Made by a program: the position numbers and the translations under genes. Below, piece after piece: positions 18,493 to 26,531 of a DNA stretch of 64,000 nucleotides. Positions within the stretch are counted from its first letter, which is position 1, and every line of letters starts with the position of its first letter. The stretch spans positions 4,092,001 through 4,156,000 of the forward strand of contig NZ_CP062008.1 in assembly GCF_005670685.2 (NCBI RefSeq), read 5' to 3'. The notes beneath the pieces are model-generated. The model was not told the DNA's origin and ran no database searches. It saw only the letters and a list, made by a program, of their open reading frames with translations. Origin of the DNA: Mycolicibacterium mucogenicum DSM 44124 (GTDB lineage: Bacteria; Actinomycetota; Actinomycetes; Mycobacteriales; Mycobacteriaceae).

Positions 18493-19875
18493 ATGGCTGA
18501 CCTGCCTTTCGGCTTCTCCAGCGGCGACGACCCCGACCGCGACAAATCCAAGAAAGAGCCTGGACCAGGCTCTTCCGGTGGCTCGTCGGACCCGTTCGGG
18601 TTCGGTAACGCGTTCGGCGGCCCCGGCGGCGCCGGCATGCCCGACCTGGGCCAGATTTTCACCCAGCTCGGCGCGATGTTCAGCGGCGCGGGCGCCTCGA
18701 TGAACAACCCGCAGTCCGGCCCGGTGAACTACGACCTGGCCCGCAAGCTGGCGTCGAACTCGATCGGGTTCGTCAAGCCCGTGCCCGAGCAGACCGCGAC
18801 GGCCATCTCCGACGCCGTGCATCTTGCCGAGACCTGGCTCGATGGCGTCACCGCCCTGCCGGCCGGCACCACCCGCGCGGTGGCGTGGACGCCGAGCGAC
18901 TGGCTCGACAACACCCTCAACACCTGGAAGCGGCTGTGCGACCCGGTCGCCGAGCAGCTGTCGACCGTGTGGGTGTCGGCGCTGCCCGAGGAGGCCAAGG
19001 CGATGGCCGGCCCGCTGCTGGCGATGATGTCGCAGATGGGCGGCATGGCGTTCGGCTCGCAGCTGGGCCAGGCGCTGGGGACGCTGTCCAAGGAGGTGCT
19101 GACGTCCACCGACATCGGCCTGCCGCTGGGGCCGTCCGGCGTTGCCGCGCTGATGCCCGAGGCAGTCGAGGCGTTCGGTGAGGGCCTCGAGCAGCCGCGC
19201 AGCGAGGTGCTGACGTTCCTCGCGGCGCGTGAGGCTGCCCACCACCGCCTGTTCAGCCACGTGCCGTGGCTGGCCAGCCAGCTGCTCAGCGCCGTCGAAG
19301 CCTTCGCCAAGGGCATGAAGATCGACATGAGCGGGTTCGAGGAAATGGCTTCCGGCCTGGACCCGGCATCGCTGATGGGCGATCCGGCGGCCATGGAGAA
19401 GCTGCTGAGCCAGGGCATGTTCGAGCCGAAGGCCACCCCCGAGCAGGCGGCGGCGCTCGAACGGCTCGAGACGCTGCTGGCGCTCATCGAGGGCTGGGTG
19501 CAGACCGTCGTCACCGCCGCACTCGGTGAGCGGCTGCCCGGCACGTCGGCACTGAGCGAGACGCTGCGTCGTCGTCGCGCCACCGGCGGGCCGGCCGAGC
19601 AGACCTTCGCGACCCTCGTGGGCCTGGAACTGCGGCCGCGCAAGATGCGCGAGGCCGCCACGCTGTGGGAGAAGCTGACCGACGCCGTCGGCGCCGACAA
19701 GCGCGACGCCGTCTGGCAGCACCCCGACCTGCTGCCCGGCGCAGCCGATCTCGACGAGCCCGCAGCCTTCATCGACCGGGCACTCGGCGGCGATACCTCA
19801 GACCTGGACCAGGCGCTGGCCGATCTGGAAAAGGACCTCAAGCGGGACTCGGGAGACGACCCAGCCGAGGGCTGA
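18493..19875 (+). CDS. Zinc-dependent metalloprotease-like protein (DUF2342)
   Basis: A 460-residue protein of the DUF2342 family (Rv3195 ortholog). A disordered Gly/Pro-rich N-terminus (to about residue 70) is followed by an all-helical domain. The probable metal-binding segment is 'REAAHHRLFSHVPW' near residue 250, a metallopeptidase-like helix seen in this family instead of a classic HExxH. It is annotated as a zinc-dependent metalloprotease, but activity is not proven by the sequence. It precedes the cyclodehydratase-like gene by 56 bp. Confidence 0.85.
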   Translation: MADLPFGFSSGDDPDRDKSKKEPGPGSSGGSSDPFGFGNAFGGPGGAGMPDLGQIFTQLGAMFSGAGASMNNPQSGPVNYDLARKLASNSIGFVKPVPEQTATAISDAVHLAETWLDGVTALPAGTTRAVAWTPSDWLDNTLNTWKRLCDPVAEQLSTVWVSALPEEAKAMAGPLLAMMSQMGGMAFGSQLGQALGTLSKEVLTSTDIGLPLGPSGVAALMPEAVEAFGEGLEQPRSEVLTFLAAREAAHHRLFSHVPWLASQLLSAVEAFAKGMKIDMSGFEEMASGLDPASLMGDPAAMEKLLSQGMFEPKATPEQAAALERLETLLALIEGWVQTVVTAALGERLPGTSALSETLRRRRATGGPAEQTFATLVGLELRPRKMREAATLWEKLTDAVGADKRDAVWQHPDLLPGAADLDEPAAFIDRALGGDTSDLDQALADLEKDLKRDSGDDPAEG

Positions 19876-19931
19876 GCGTGCCTGTGGATAACTGATTCGC
19901 CGAATCGGCGTGCTGTTGGCACAGTTGGGCC

Positions 19932-20789
19932 ATGATCACGTCCCGTCAGACCCTGAACCCGGCCATGCCGGTGTTGCAGCGGCCCGACGGGACGGTGCAG
20001 CTCGGCTGGGACCCGCGGCGCGCCATCGGCATTCGGCCACCGGACGGGTTGACGGTCGGTGACCTGGCGGACCTGCTGCGCGGTATGCAGAGCGGCGTCG
20101 ACGCCGAGAGCAGCCAGGCGCTCGCGCTGGCGGCCGGGCTGACCGACGTCGACGGCTGGACCGGCTTGGTCGACGCCCTGAACTCAGCGGGACTGTTGCA
20201 GACGGCGCCGGATACCGGCCGGCGACCGGTGTCGGTACGCATTCACGGCAGCGGTCCCCTCTCGGACCTGCTGGCCGGCGCCTTGAATTGTTCCGGAACC
20301 CGGGTGCGCACCAGCCGATTCAGCCACGTGGCCGTCACTCGGGACGCCGCCGATCTGGTGGTGCTGTCCGATTTCCTGGTCGCCGACCGCCGTCTGGTGC
20401 GCGACCTGCACCGTGCCGGGGTCCCGCATCTGCCGGTGCGGATCCGGGACGGCACCGGGCTGATCGGTCCCCTCGTTCTGCCCGGGGCGACGAGCTGCCT
20501 GAACTGTGCCGACCTCCACCGCAGCGACCGCGACGCGTCGTGGCCGGTGCTGGCCGCCCAGCTGGAGGGCACCGTCGGCAGCGGCGACCGTGCCACCGTG
20601 CTCGCCACCGCGGCGGTGGCGCTCAACCAGGTGGACCGGGTGATCGACGCGATCCGCGGCGGCGGGAGCCGCGCAGAACCACCGCCGACGCTCGATGCCA
20701 CGCTCGAATTCGACATCGGCTCGCGGACCACCGTGGTGCGCCGGTGGTCGCGTCATCCGTTGTGTGACTGGTGCGATCGACTTTCGTGA
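19932..20789 (+). CDS. TOMM cyclodehydratase-like / leader-peptide-binding protein
   Basis: A 285-residue protein resembling the E1-like partner proteins of thiazole/oxazole-modified microcin (TOMM) biosynthesis (Rv3196 ortholog). The N-terminal 90 residues have the small winged-helix character of a RiPP-recognition element; the C-terminal part is a degenerate ThiF-like fold with two CxxC pairs, 'SCLNCADLHRS' and 'CDWC' at the extreme C-terminus, that probably share one structural zinc. No adenylation motif is seen. No YcaO, precursor peptide or dehydrogenase gene lies nearby. Function in mycobacteria is unknown. Confidence 0.7.
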   Translation: MITSRQTLNPAMPVLQRPDGTVQLGWDPRRAIGIRPPDGLTVGDLADLLRGMQSGVDAESSQALALAAGLTDVDGWTGLVDALNSAGLLQTAPDTGRRPVSVRIHGSGPLSDLLAGALNCSGTRVRTSRFSHVAVTRDAADLVVLSDFLVADRRLVRDLHRAGVPHLPVRIRDGTGLIGPLVLPGATSCLNCADLHRSDRDASWPVLAAQLEGTVGSGDRATVLATAAVALNQVDRVIDAIRGGGSRAEPPPTLDATLEFDIGSRTTVVRRWSRHPLCDWCDRLS

Positions 20790-20831
20790 CAACACGCGTT
20801 GCCATGTCGCTGCCGTGCACTCAGCAACGTC

Positions 20832-22157
20832 ATGGATGATGTGAATGTGGCTGATATCAAACGGGGCAGTGTGGCACGCAACGCGAAGCTCGCCGGTCTG
20901 GCCGGCGGCATGGCGGGACGGGCGGCGCTGGGCTTGGGCAAGCGCCTGGCGGGCAAGTCCAAGGACGAGGTGACCGCCGAGCTGATGGACAAGGCGGCCA
21001 ACCAGCTGTTCACCGTGCTGGGCGAGCTCAAGGGCGGCGCGATGAAGGTCGGCCAGGCCCTGTCGGTGATGGAGGCCGCGATACCCGAGCAGTACGGCAA
21101 GCCGTACCGCGAGGCGCTGACCAAGCTGCAGCGCGAAGCCCCGCCCCTGCCGGCCGCCAAGGTGCACCGCGTACTCGACGCACAGCTGGGCACCAAATGG
21201 CGCGACCGCTTCCAGTCCTTCGACGACACCCCGGTCGCGTCGGCCAGCATCGGGCAGGTACACAAGGCCGTCTGGTCCGACGGCCGCGAGGTCGCCGTCA
21301 AAATCCAGTACCCCGGCGCCGACGAGGCGCTGCGCGCCGACCTGAAGACCATTCAGCGTCTGGTCGGCGTCTTCAAGCAGCTGGCGCCCGGCGCCGACGT
21401 CCAGGGCGTCGTCGACGAACTGATCGACCGCACCGAGATGGAACTGGACTACCGGCTGGAAGCCGACAACCAGCGGGCGTTCGCCAAGGCTTACGCCGGG
21501 CACCCGCACTTCAAGGTGCCGGCGATCGTGGCCAGCGCGCCGAAGGTCGTCATCGCCGAGTGGATGGACGGCATCCCGATGTCGGTGATCATCCGGGAGG
21601 GCACCGTCGAACAGCGCGACCTGATGGGTACCCGCCTGTCGGAGCTGACATTCGATGCGCCGGCGCGCCTGGAGATCATGCACGGGGACACCCACCCCGG
21701 GAATTTCATGCTGCTGCCCGACGGCCGCATGGGCGTCATCGACTTCGGCGCGGTGGCGCCGCTGCCCGGTGGGCTGCCGACCGCGATCGGCGAGATGATC
21801 AGCCTGGCGCGGGACAAGAACTACGAGAAGCTGCTGCCGGTGATGGAGGATGCCGGGTTCATCCAGCCGGGCGAAGAGGTCCCGATCTTCGAGGTCGACA
21901 ACATGCTGCGGCAGTACGTCGAGCCGATCCAGAGCGATGTCTTCCACTACACGCGGCGCTGGATCATGAAAATGGCTGCGGGCCAGTTGGACAACGGCGT
22001 GAACCAGATCAAGATGGCCCGTCAGCTCGACATGCCGCCGAACCTGGTCATTCCGCTGCGCGTGATCGCATCGACCGTGGCGATCTGCTGTCAGCTGGAC
22101 GCCCACGTCCCCGTGAAAGCCATTGCCACGGAACTGGTTCCGGGCTTCACGCCGTAA
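20832..22157 (+). CDS. ABC1/AarF-family atypical kinase
   Basis: A 441-residue ABC1 (UbiB/ADCK-like) kinase, the Rv3197 ortholog. Family motifs in order: KxGQ-like 'GGAMKVGQALSVME', Ala-rich nucleotide loop 'PVASASIGQVHKA' in place of the glycine-rich loop, 'VAVKIQYPG' with the ATP lysine, 'ELDYRLEADNQ', 'MHGDTHPGNFML' catalytic loop, and 'VIDFGAVAPL' (DFG). The family supports quinone or lipid metabolism; Rv3197 has been linked to macrolide tolerance, and whiB7 lies immediately downstream. Start uncertain: ATG 20832, or GTG 20847, which gives the N-terminus I recall for Rv3197 ('ADIKRGSVARN'). Confidence 0.88.
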   Translation: MDDVNVADIKRGSVARNAKLAGLAGGMAGRAALGLGKRLAGKSKDEVTAELMDKAANQLFTVLGELKGGAMKVGQALSVMEAAIPEQYGKPYREALTKLQREAPPLPAAKVHRVLDAQLGTKWRDRFQSFDDTPVASASIGQVHKAVWSDGREVAVKIQYPGADEALRADLKTIQRLVGVFKQLAPGADVQGVVDELIDRTEMELDYRLEADNQRAFAKAYAGHPHFKVPAIVASAPKVVIAEWMDGIPMSVIIREGTVEQRDLMGTRLSELTFDAPARLEIMHGDTHPGNFMLLPDGRMGVIDFGAVAPLPGGLPTAIGEMISLARDKNYEKLLPVMEDAGFIQPGEEVPIFEVDNMLRQYVEPIQSDVFHYTRRWIMKMAAGQLDNGVNQIKMARQLDMPPNLVIPLRVIASTVAICCQLDAHVPVKAIATELVPGFTP

Positions 22158-22167
22158 TCAACGGCGG

Positions 22168-22204
22168 TTACGCGGCCGCTCGGCGCCGACGAGCGGCCGC
22201 GTAA
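22168..22204. terminator. Bidirectional hairpin between ABC1 kinase and whiB7
   Basis: A perfect 15-bp inverted repeat (arm 'ttacgcggccgctcg') with a 7-nt loop begins 11 nt after the ABC1-kinase stop and lies 77 nt beyond the end of whiB7, which converges on it. It can end transcripts from both sides. It overlaps the left end of the 78-bp repeated element. Confidence 0.75.
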
Positions 22205-22251
22205 TGCACGCTAAACACGGTGTGTCGGCGTGCAAACACGGCCGCTCGCGG
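22174..22251. repeat. 78-bp intergenic hairpin element, copy A
   Basis: This segment aligns without gaps to 40565-40642 with 61 of 78 bases identical by hand count; the first 10 and last 18 bases are identical. An inner stem (22205-22211 with 22228-22234) is kept in both copies, and one pair differs in a compensatory way (C-G here, T-A in copy B). It lies between convergent genes. It is a dispersed, probably structured, intergenic repeat. Confidence 0.7.
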
Positions 22252-22280
22252 TTGGTGCCCCCCAAGGTTTGGCCGCGGGG

Positions 22281-22544
22281 TCATGCCGCGACGACGTCCT
22301 TACGCGGACGACCGCGCGGACGCTTGCGTGCGATGACGGCACCCCGTTCGAGGATCTCCCCGCCCCAAACACCCCACGGCTCTTCACGTTCCAGCGCCTC
22401 GTTGAGGCACTGGAGCCGGATCGGGCAGTCGGCGCACAGCGCCTTCGCCTGTTCCAGCTGAGTGGGGTTGTCAGCGAACCACATATCGGGGTCGCCGACA
22501 TGACATGGCACCGCCAGCCTTTGTCGGCAAGTCTGGCTAGTCAT
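22281..22544 (-). CDS. whiB7: WhiB7 transcriptional activator
   Basis: An 87-residue WhiB-like Fe-S protein. Four cluster-ligating cysteines lie at 14, 37, 40 and 46; the turn 'GVWGG' that binds sigma-A region 4 is at 58-62, and the AT-hook 'RGRP' near the C-terminus (77-80) identifies WhiB7 among WhiB paralogs. It activates intrinsic antibiotic-resistance genes at promoters with an AT-rich block upstream of the -35. The ATG at 22544 follows 'gatgagg'. The frame stays open further upstream, but that sequence is the regulatory leader (see uORF and attenuator). It sits between uvrD2 and the ABC1 kinase as in other mycobacteria. Confidence 0.96.
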   Translation of the reverse strand: MTSQTCRQRLAVPCHVGDPDMWFADNPTQLEQAKALCADCPIRLQCLNEALEREEPWGVWGGEILERGAVIARKRPRGRPRKDVVAA

Positions 22545-22628
22545 GTCCTCATCACCTACTTCCTGGTCGTCTTGCGTCTCATCTGTCTGATGGATCGGTG
22601 ACCAGGTGGTGGTTTTGAGGTTGTGCCC

Positions 22629-22672
22629 CAAAAACTTTGGCCACGGATCCGGTGGTTTCGGGTCCATGGCCA
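22629..22672 (-). terminator. Intrinsic terminator (attenuator) in the whiB7 leader
   Basis: On the minus strand a 10-bp stem (arms 'tggccatgga' and 'tccgtggcca', one G-U pair) encloses a 15-nt loop and is followed by AAG and five T's. This is a textbook Rho-independent terminator, rare in mycobacteria. It starts 25 nt after the stop codon of the upstream ORF and 85 nt before whiB7, the position of the known whiB7 transcription attenuator. Confidence 0.85.
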
Positions 22673-22696
22673 GGTTTTGGCTGTTGTAGGCGCTAC

Positions 22697-22957
22697 CTAA
22701 GTAGTGCCTCGCTTCACGGACGCGAAGGTCTTGGCGTTGCGCTTGCGCTGCGGGATGTCGGCGACATGTCCAGCCGTCGCGAGACGTGCCGCCGGCATAG
22801 CGGCGGCTGCAGCGACAGCGGGAACGGCGGGGACGTCGACGATCTGATGCCAACCGGCGCCGACGCGCGATACCGCCTCATAGGCGGCAGCGGTCAACGG
22901 CGCACGGGAACCAGAGACAGCGAGGACAGCGCCACGGGACGCATCAAAACTGATCAT
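22697..22957 (-). CDS. Alanine-rich upstream ORF of the whiB7 leader
   Basis: An 86-codon ORF in the whiB7 leader with a strong ribosome-binding site ('gaggagg' 9 nt before ATG). 23 of 86 residues are Ala, with a run of five Ala at codons 49-53 inside 'VPAVPAVAAAAAMPAARLA', then a basic C-terminus 'RKRNAKTFASVKRGTT'. The stop lies just before the attenuator hairpin. Published work describes a whiB7 upstream ORF whose translation controls read-through when ribosomes are inhibited or alanine is scarce; this ORF fits that role. It is probably a sensor of translation rather than a functional protein. Confidence 0.8.
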   Translation of the reverse strand: MISFDASRGAVLAVSGSRAPLTAAAYEAVSRVGAGWHQIVDVPAVPAVAAAAAMPAARLATAGHVADIPQRKRNAKTFASVKRGTT

Positions 22958-23028
22958 CGGGGCCACCTCCTCAGCGGTCGACTGCGGATTCACAGGGTGC
23001 GAATTCGCGGGATTTCGTTGCGGCTTCG

Positions 23029-23068
23029 AGGCTAGACGTTACCACCAAAATCAGGCAAGCGATTTTTT
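23029..23068 (-). promoter_or_regulatory. Putative autoregulated whiB7 promoter
   Basis: On the minus strand: an A-rich block (AAAAAAT), 3 nt, then TTGCCT as -35, an 18-bp spacer, and TAGCCT as -10 (matches TAnnnT). The AT-rich block directly upstream of the -35 is the signature of WhiB7-dependent promoters. Transcription would start near 23022, giving a leader of about 480 nt containing the uORF and attenuator. Confidence 0.65.
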
Positions 23069-23078
23069 GACCAGCAGT

Positions 23079-23112
23079 TTTGGCGCAATTTGCGTCATGT
23101 TTGGCGCAATTT
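23079..23112. repeat. Two 13-bp direct repeats upstream of the whiB7 promoter
   Basis: The sequence 'tttggcgcaattt' occurs at 23079-23091 and 23100-23112, 21 bp apart (two helical turns), between the uvrD2 stop and the A-rich block of the whiB7 promoter. Each unit contains a TTG-GCG-CAA core with dyad character. The helical phasing suggests an operator for a regulator other than WhiB7; none can be named. Confidence 0.55.
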
Positions 23113-23119
23113 AGTGGGG

Positions 23120-25231
23120 CTAACGGGACGCGTTCACCAACGCCAGCACATCGGGTCCGTATTGCTCCAGCTTGCGCGCACCGATCCCGGGAATGGCCAC
23201 CAGTGCGGCATTGTCGGCCGGCAGGGCCTCGGCGATCGCGATCAGGGTGTTGTCGGTGAACACCACATAAGCGGGCACCTTCATCTCCTGCGCGGTACGC
23301 AGGCGCCACTCCTTGAGCCGGCCGAGCAGCTCCTCGTCGAGGTTCGACGGGCACGATTCGCAGCGCCGCAACAGGATCGCGGTCGACGACGTCAACGCCG
23401 CATTGCAGACCCGGCAGCGCGGCGCCGGACCCCGTTTACGTTGCGGCTGTTGGGGTTCCCGGCGACTCTGCGGTGTCAGCCCGTTGAGGAACCGCGAGGG
23501 CTTGCGGCTCTGCCGCCCGCCGGCGGCCCGTGCCAGCGCCCACGAAATCGTCAAATGCACTCTGGCCCTGGTGATTCCGACGTAGAAGAGGCGGCGCTCC
23601 TCCTCGACGGGTTCGCTGTCCGCGCCGTGTGACAGCGCGTGCGAGATGGGCAGCGTGCCGTCGACCAGGCCGACCAGGAACACCGCGTCCCACTCGAGGC
23701 CCTTGGCGGCGTGCAGCGACGCGAGCGTGACGCCCTGCACCACCGGTGGGTGCCGCGAATCGGCGCGCTGGCGCAGCTCGACGAGCAGGCCCTGCAGGTC
23801 CAGGTTGGGACGCGCCGCGACTTCCTGCTCGACCAATTCGACCAAGGCCAACAACGCATCCCAGCGTTCCCGGGCCTTGGTACCGGCCGGCGGCTCGGCC
23901 GTCAGGCCCAGCGGTTCCAGGAGATCCCGGACCAGCTGCGGCAGCTCGACCCCGGCGACGTCACCCTGGTGTCCCGCGGCGCGCTGCAACGCCAGCAACG
24001 ACTGCCGAATCTCCTGGCGGCTGAAGAAGCCCTCACCGCCGCGCACCTGGAACGCCACCCCGGCCGCGGTGAGCGCTTCCTCGTACACCTCGGACTGCGC
24101 GTTGATGCGGTACAGCACGGCGATTTCCGAAGGGGCGGTACCGGATTGGATGAGCTTCTTGATGGCGGCGGCGACGGCGTTGGCCTCGGCGACCTCGTCG
24201 GGATGTTCCCGGAACACCGGCTTGGGCCCCGGATCGCGCTGACCGATGAGCTGCAACCGGCTGGCCGCCATCCGGCCGGACGCCGCCGAGATCACCTGAT
24301 TGGCCAGCGACACCACCTGCGGCGTGCTGCGGTAGTCGCGCTCCAGCCGGATCAGCGCCGCATCGGGGAACCTCCGCGAGAAGTCGAGGAGGTATTGCGG
24401 GGTGGCGCCGGTGAACGAGTAGATGGTCTGGTTGGCGTCACCGACCACCGTCAGGTCGTCGCGCTCCCCCACCCAGGCGTTGAGCACGCGCTGCTGCAGC
24501 GGGGTGACGTCCTGGTACTCGTCGACGACGAAGCAGCGGTAACGGTCGCGGAATTCGCCGGCGACGGCGTCGTCGTTCTCGATGGCGGCGGCGGTGTGCA
24601 GCAGCAGATCATCGAAATCCAGCAGTGCCGATCCGTCGCGCCGGGCCTTGAGGCCCTCGTACCCGGCATAGACCGCGGCGACCTTGGCGGCGTCGAACGG
24701 GATGTCCCGCTCGATCTTGGCGACCTGCTCCGGGTAGAGCTCAGGACTGATCAGGGACGACTTGGCCCATTCGATCTCCCCGGCCAGGTCGCGCACGTCG
24801 TCGGTACTGGCCTGGATGCCCGCCCGGTTGGCCGCCTGCGCGACGACCGCGAACTTGCTGTCGAGCAGCTCCCAGCCGGTGTCGCCGACCACCCGCGGCC
24901 AGAAGTACCGCAGTTGCCGCAGTGCCGCGGCGTGGAACGTCATGGCCTGGACGGCCCCGGTGCCTTGTGCCCCGTCGATCTCGTTTTCCAGGCTGCGAAG
25001 CCGGCCGCGCATCTCGCCCGCGGCGCGCTGGGTGAACGTCACGGCCAGCACCTGACTCGGCGCGACGTGTCCGGCAGCGACGAGATAAGCGATGCGGCGC
25101 GTGATGGTGCGGGTCTTGCCCGTGCCGGCACCGGCCAGCACGCACACCGGGCCGCGGGGCGCGAGGACGGCCTCACGCTGTTCGTCGTCGAGGTCCTCGA
25201 GGAGCGTGGACGGCGGGGCCTCGGCTGGCAT
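23120..25231 (-). CDS. uvrD2: DNA helicase UvrD2 with HRDC domain
   Basis: A superfamily 1A 3'-5' DNA helicase of 703 residues from the chosen ATG. Q-motif and Walker A '[11 protein letters not shown]' lie near residues 30-40, Walker B '[12 protein letters not shown]', motif IV 'RLERDYRST', motif V '[16 protein letters not shown]', motif VI '[11 protein letters not shown]'. After the motor come paired cysteines (CRVC ... CESC), a zinc-binding linker typical of UvrD2, and a C-terminal HRDC domain ('[17 protein letters not shown]'). It acts in DNA repair and is essential in M. tuberculosis. Upstream in-frame ATGs at 25240-25270 are alternatives; none has a good ribosome-binding site. Confidence 0.94.
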   Translation of the reverse strand: MPAEAPPSTLLEDLDDEQREAVLAPRGPVCVLAGAGTGKTRTITRRIAYLVAAGHVAPSQVLAVTFTQRAAGEMRGRLRSLENEIDGAQGTGAVQAMTFHAAALRQLRYFWPRVVGDTGWELLDSKFAVVAQAANRAGIQASTDDVRDLAGEIEWAKSSLISPELYPEQVAKIERDIPFDAAKVAAVYAGYEGLKARRDGSALLDFDDLLLHTAAAIENDDAVAGEFRDRYRCFVVDEYQDVTPLQQRVLNAWVGERDDLTVVGDANQTIYSFTGATPQYLLDFSRRFPDAALIRLERDYRSTPQVVSLANQVISAASGRMAASRLQLIGQRDPGPKPVFREHPDEVAEANAVAAAIKKLIQSGTAPSEIAVLYRINAQSEVYEEALTAAGVAFQVRGGEGFFSRQEIRQSLLALQRAAGHQGDVAGVELPQLVRDLLEPLGLTAEPPAGTKARERWDALLALVELVEQEVAARPNLDLQGLLVELRQRADSRHPPVVQGVTLASLHAAKGLEWDAVFLVGLVDGTLPISHALSHGADSEPVEEERRLFYVGITRARVHLTISWALARAAGGRQSRKPSRFLNGLTPQSRREPQQPQRKRGPAPRCRVCNAALTSSTAILLRRCESCPSNLDEELLGRLKEWRLRTAQEMKVPAYVVFTDNTLIAIAEALPADNAALVAIPGIGARKLEQYGPDVLALVNASR

Positions 25232-25314
25232 GGCCTCCATCATGGCAGCCGGGTGTGACATACGAGGCACCGCCAGGCGGCATTACCCGGCGATCGGATA
25301 CGTTGAGTCGCGTT

Positions 25315-25551
25315 ATGAGTGCACTGATCATGTACAGCACGACCTGGTGCGGCTACTGCAAGCGGCTCAAGACCGCGCTGAAGGCCGAAGGCATCTCCTA
25401 CACCGAGATCGACATCGAGCAGGACCCGGCGGCCGCCGAGTTCGTCGGTTCGGTCAACAACGGCAACCATGTGGTTCCGACGGTGAAGTTCCCCGACGGC
25501 TCGACGCTGACCAACCCCAGCATCAAGGACGTCAAAGCCAAACTGAATTAG
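25315..25551 (+). CDS. mrx1: Mycoredoxin (glutaredoxin-like, CGYC)
   Basis: A 78-residue glutaredoxin fold protein with the redox pair C12-G-Y-C15 ('STTWCGYCKRLK') and the cis-Pro loop 'HVVPTVKFPDGSTLTNP'. It reduces mixed disulfides of mycothiol with proteins. It corresponds to Rv3198A and stands divergent from uvrD2; SigH controls thiol-redox genes in mycobacteria, and sigH/rshA are in this window. The ATG at 25315 gives the family's usual N-terminus. Confidence 0.93.
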   Translation: MSALIMYSTTWCGYCKRLKTALKAEGISYTEIDIEQDPAAAEFVGSVNNGNHVVPTVKFPDGSTLTNPSIKDVKAKLN

Positions 25552-25552
25552 C

Positions 25553-25601
25553 GATTTGTGCACGATTTTCCGCGCCGGGCGCGGATTTTCGTGCACAAAT
25601 C
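25553..25601. terminator. Long bidirectional hairpin between mrx1 and nudC
   Basis: Two 24-nt arms around a single central G are inverted copies except for three T:T mismatches: 12 bp from 'gatttgtgcacg', an A/T-rich internal loop, and 7 bp from 'ccgcgcc'. It begins 1 nt after the mrx1 stop and overlaps the nudC stop, so it most likely ends both convergent transcripts. Confidence 0.7.
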
Positions 25602-26526
25602 ACTGAGCCGCCCAGGACTCGATGATCTCCCGGGCGATCGAGATCGAGCCGGGCAGCAGCAGCCGGGTGTCCGACGTGCTGTTCCAGTCGCCGTGCTCGA
25701 GGGCTTCGCGCACCTCGGCCCGGGTGAACCAGTCGGCCTCGGCGATCTCACCGTCGTTGAACGAGAACGGCTGCTCCGGATCGCCGATGGCGTGGAAGCC
25801 GACCATCAGCGAGCGCGGGAACGGCCAGGGCTGGCTGCCCAGGTACTTGACGTCGGTGACGGTCAGGCCGATCTCCTCGGAGATCTCGCGCACCACGCAG
25901 GACTCGAACGACTCGCCGGCCTCGACGAAACCGGCCAGCAGTGAGAACAGCCGCTCGGGCCAGTTCGTCTGCCGGGCCAGCACGGCGCGGTCGTGGCCGT
26001 CGTGCACCAGGCAGATGATCGCCGGATCGATGCGCGGGAACTCCTCGTGGCCGCCGATGCTGTTGACCCGCGCCCAACCGCCCTTTACGGGCTTCGTGGG
26101 CGCGCCGTCGATGGCGCTGAAGCGGGCGCTGTCATGCCAGTTCAGCAGTGCCGTCGCCGTCGAGACCAGCTGGGCGCTGATGTCGTCGAAGATGGTCCCG
26201 GCCCGGCGCAGGTCGAGCACCTCGATCGGCGCGTCCGTCCCGCCCGTCGGCTCCTCCAGTGCGGCGCGCACGCCCCACACGTGGCGGCCGTCGGGCATCC
26301 GGCCCAGGAACACCGCGTGCTCGTCGGGCTTGTCGCCGAGTTCCGCCGCACGCCCGAGCACCACCTGGCCACCGGAGATCAACACCTGATTGCGACGATC
26401 CACGCGCAGCAGCAGCGCGTCCTTCCAGCCGGCGATCGCGGCGTCGACGTCGGTGCGCAGCGTGTCGGCCCGGTCGGCGCCGACGCGGGACAGCAGCGGG
26501 ACGTTACGCAGGGTGAAATCGCTCAT
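25600..26526 (-). CDS. nudC: NAD(H) pyrophosphatase NudC
   Basis: A 308-residue Nudix hydrolase that cleaves NAD(H) to NMN(H) and AMP; NudC enzymes can also remove NAD caps from RNA. The Nudix box is complete ('GFVEAGESFESCVVREISEEIGL') and is followed by the NADH-specific 'SQPWPFPRSLM' motif. The central zinc-ribbon that carries four cysteines in E. coli NudC has none here ('FSAIDGAPTKPVKGGWARVN'), as is typical of mycobacterial NudC. In M. tuberculosis NudC also degrades isoniazid-NAD adducts. The gene is 5 nt downstream of the K+ channel gene. Confidence 0.94.
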   Translation of the reverse strand: MSDFTLRNVPLLSRVGADRADTLRTDVDAAIAGWKDALLLRVDRRNQVLISGGQVVLGRAAELGDKPDEHAVFLGRMPDGRHVWGVRAALEEPTGGTDAPIEVLDLRRAGTIFDDISAQLVSTATALLNWHDSARFSAIDGAPTKPVKGGWARVNSIGGHEEFPRIDPAIICLVHDGHDRAVLARQTNWPERLFSLLAGFVEAGESFESCVVREISEEIGLTVTDVKYLGSQPWPFPRSLMVGFHAIGDPEQPFSFNDGEIAEADWFTRAEVREALEHGDWNSTSDTRLLLPGSISIAREIIESWAAQ

Positions 26527-26531
26527 CGCGG

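Noticed and set aside
22545..22853. 103-codon N-terminal extension of whiB7
   Set aside because: It spans the attenuator hairpin and part of the uORF; known WhiB7 proteins begin near the chosen ATG.
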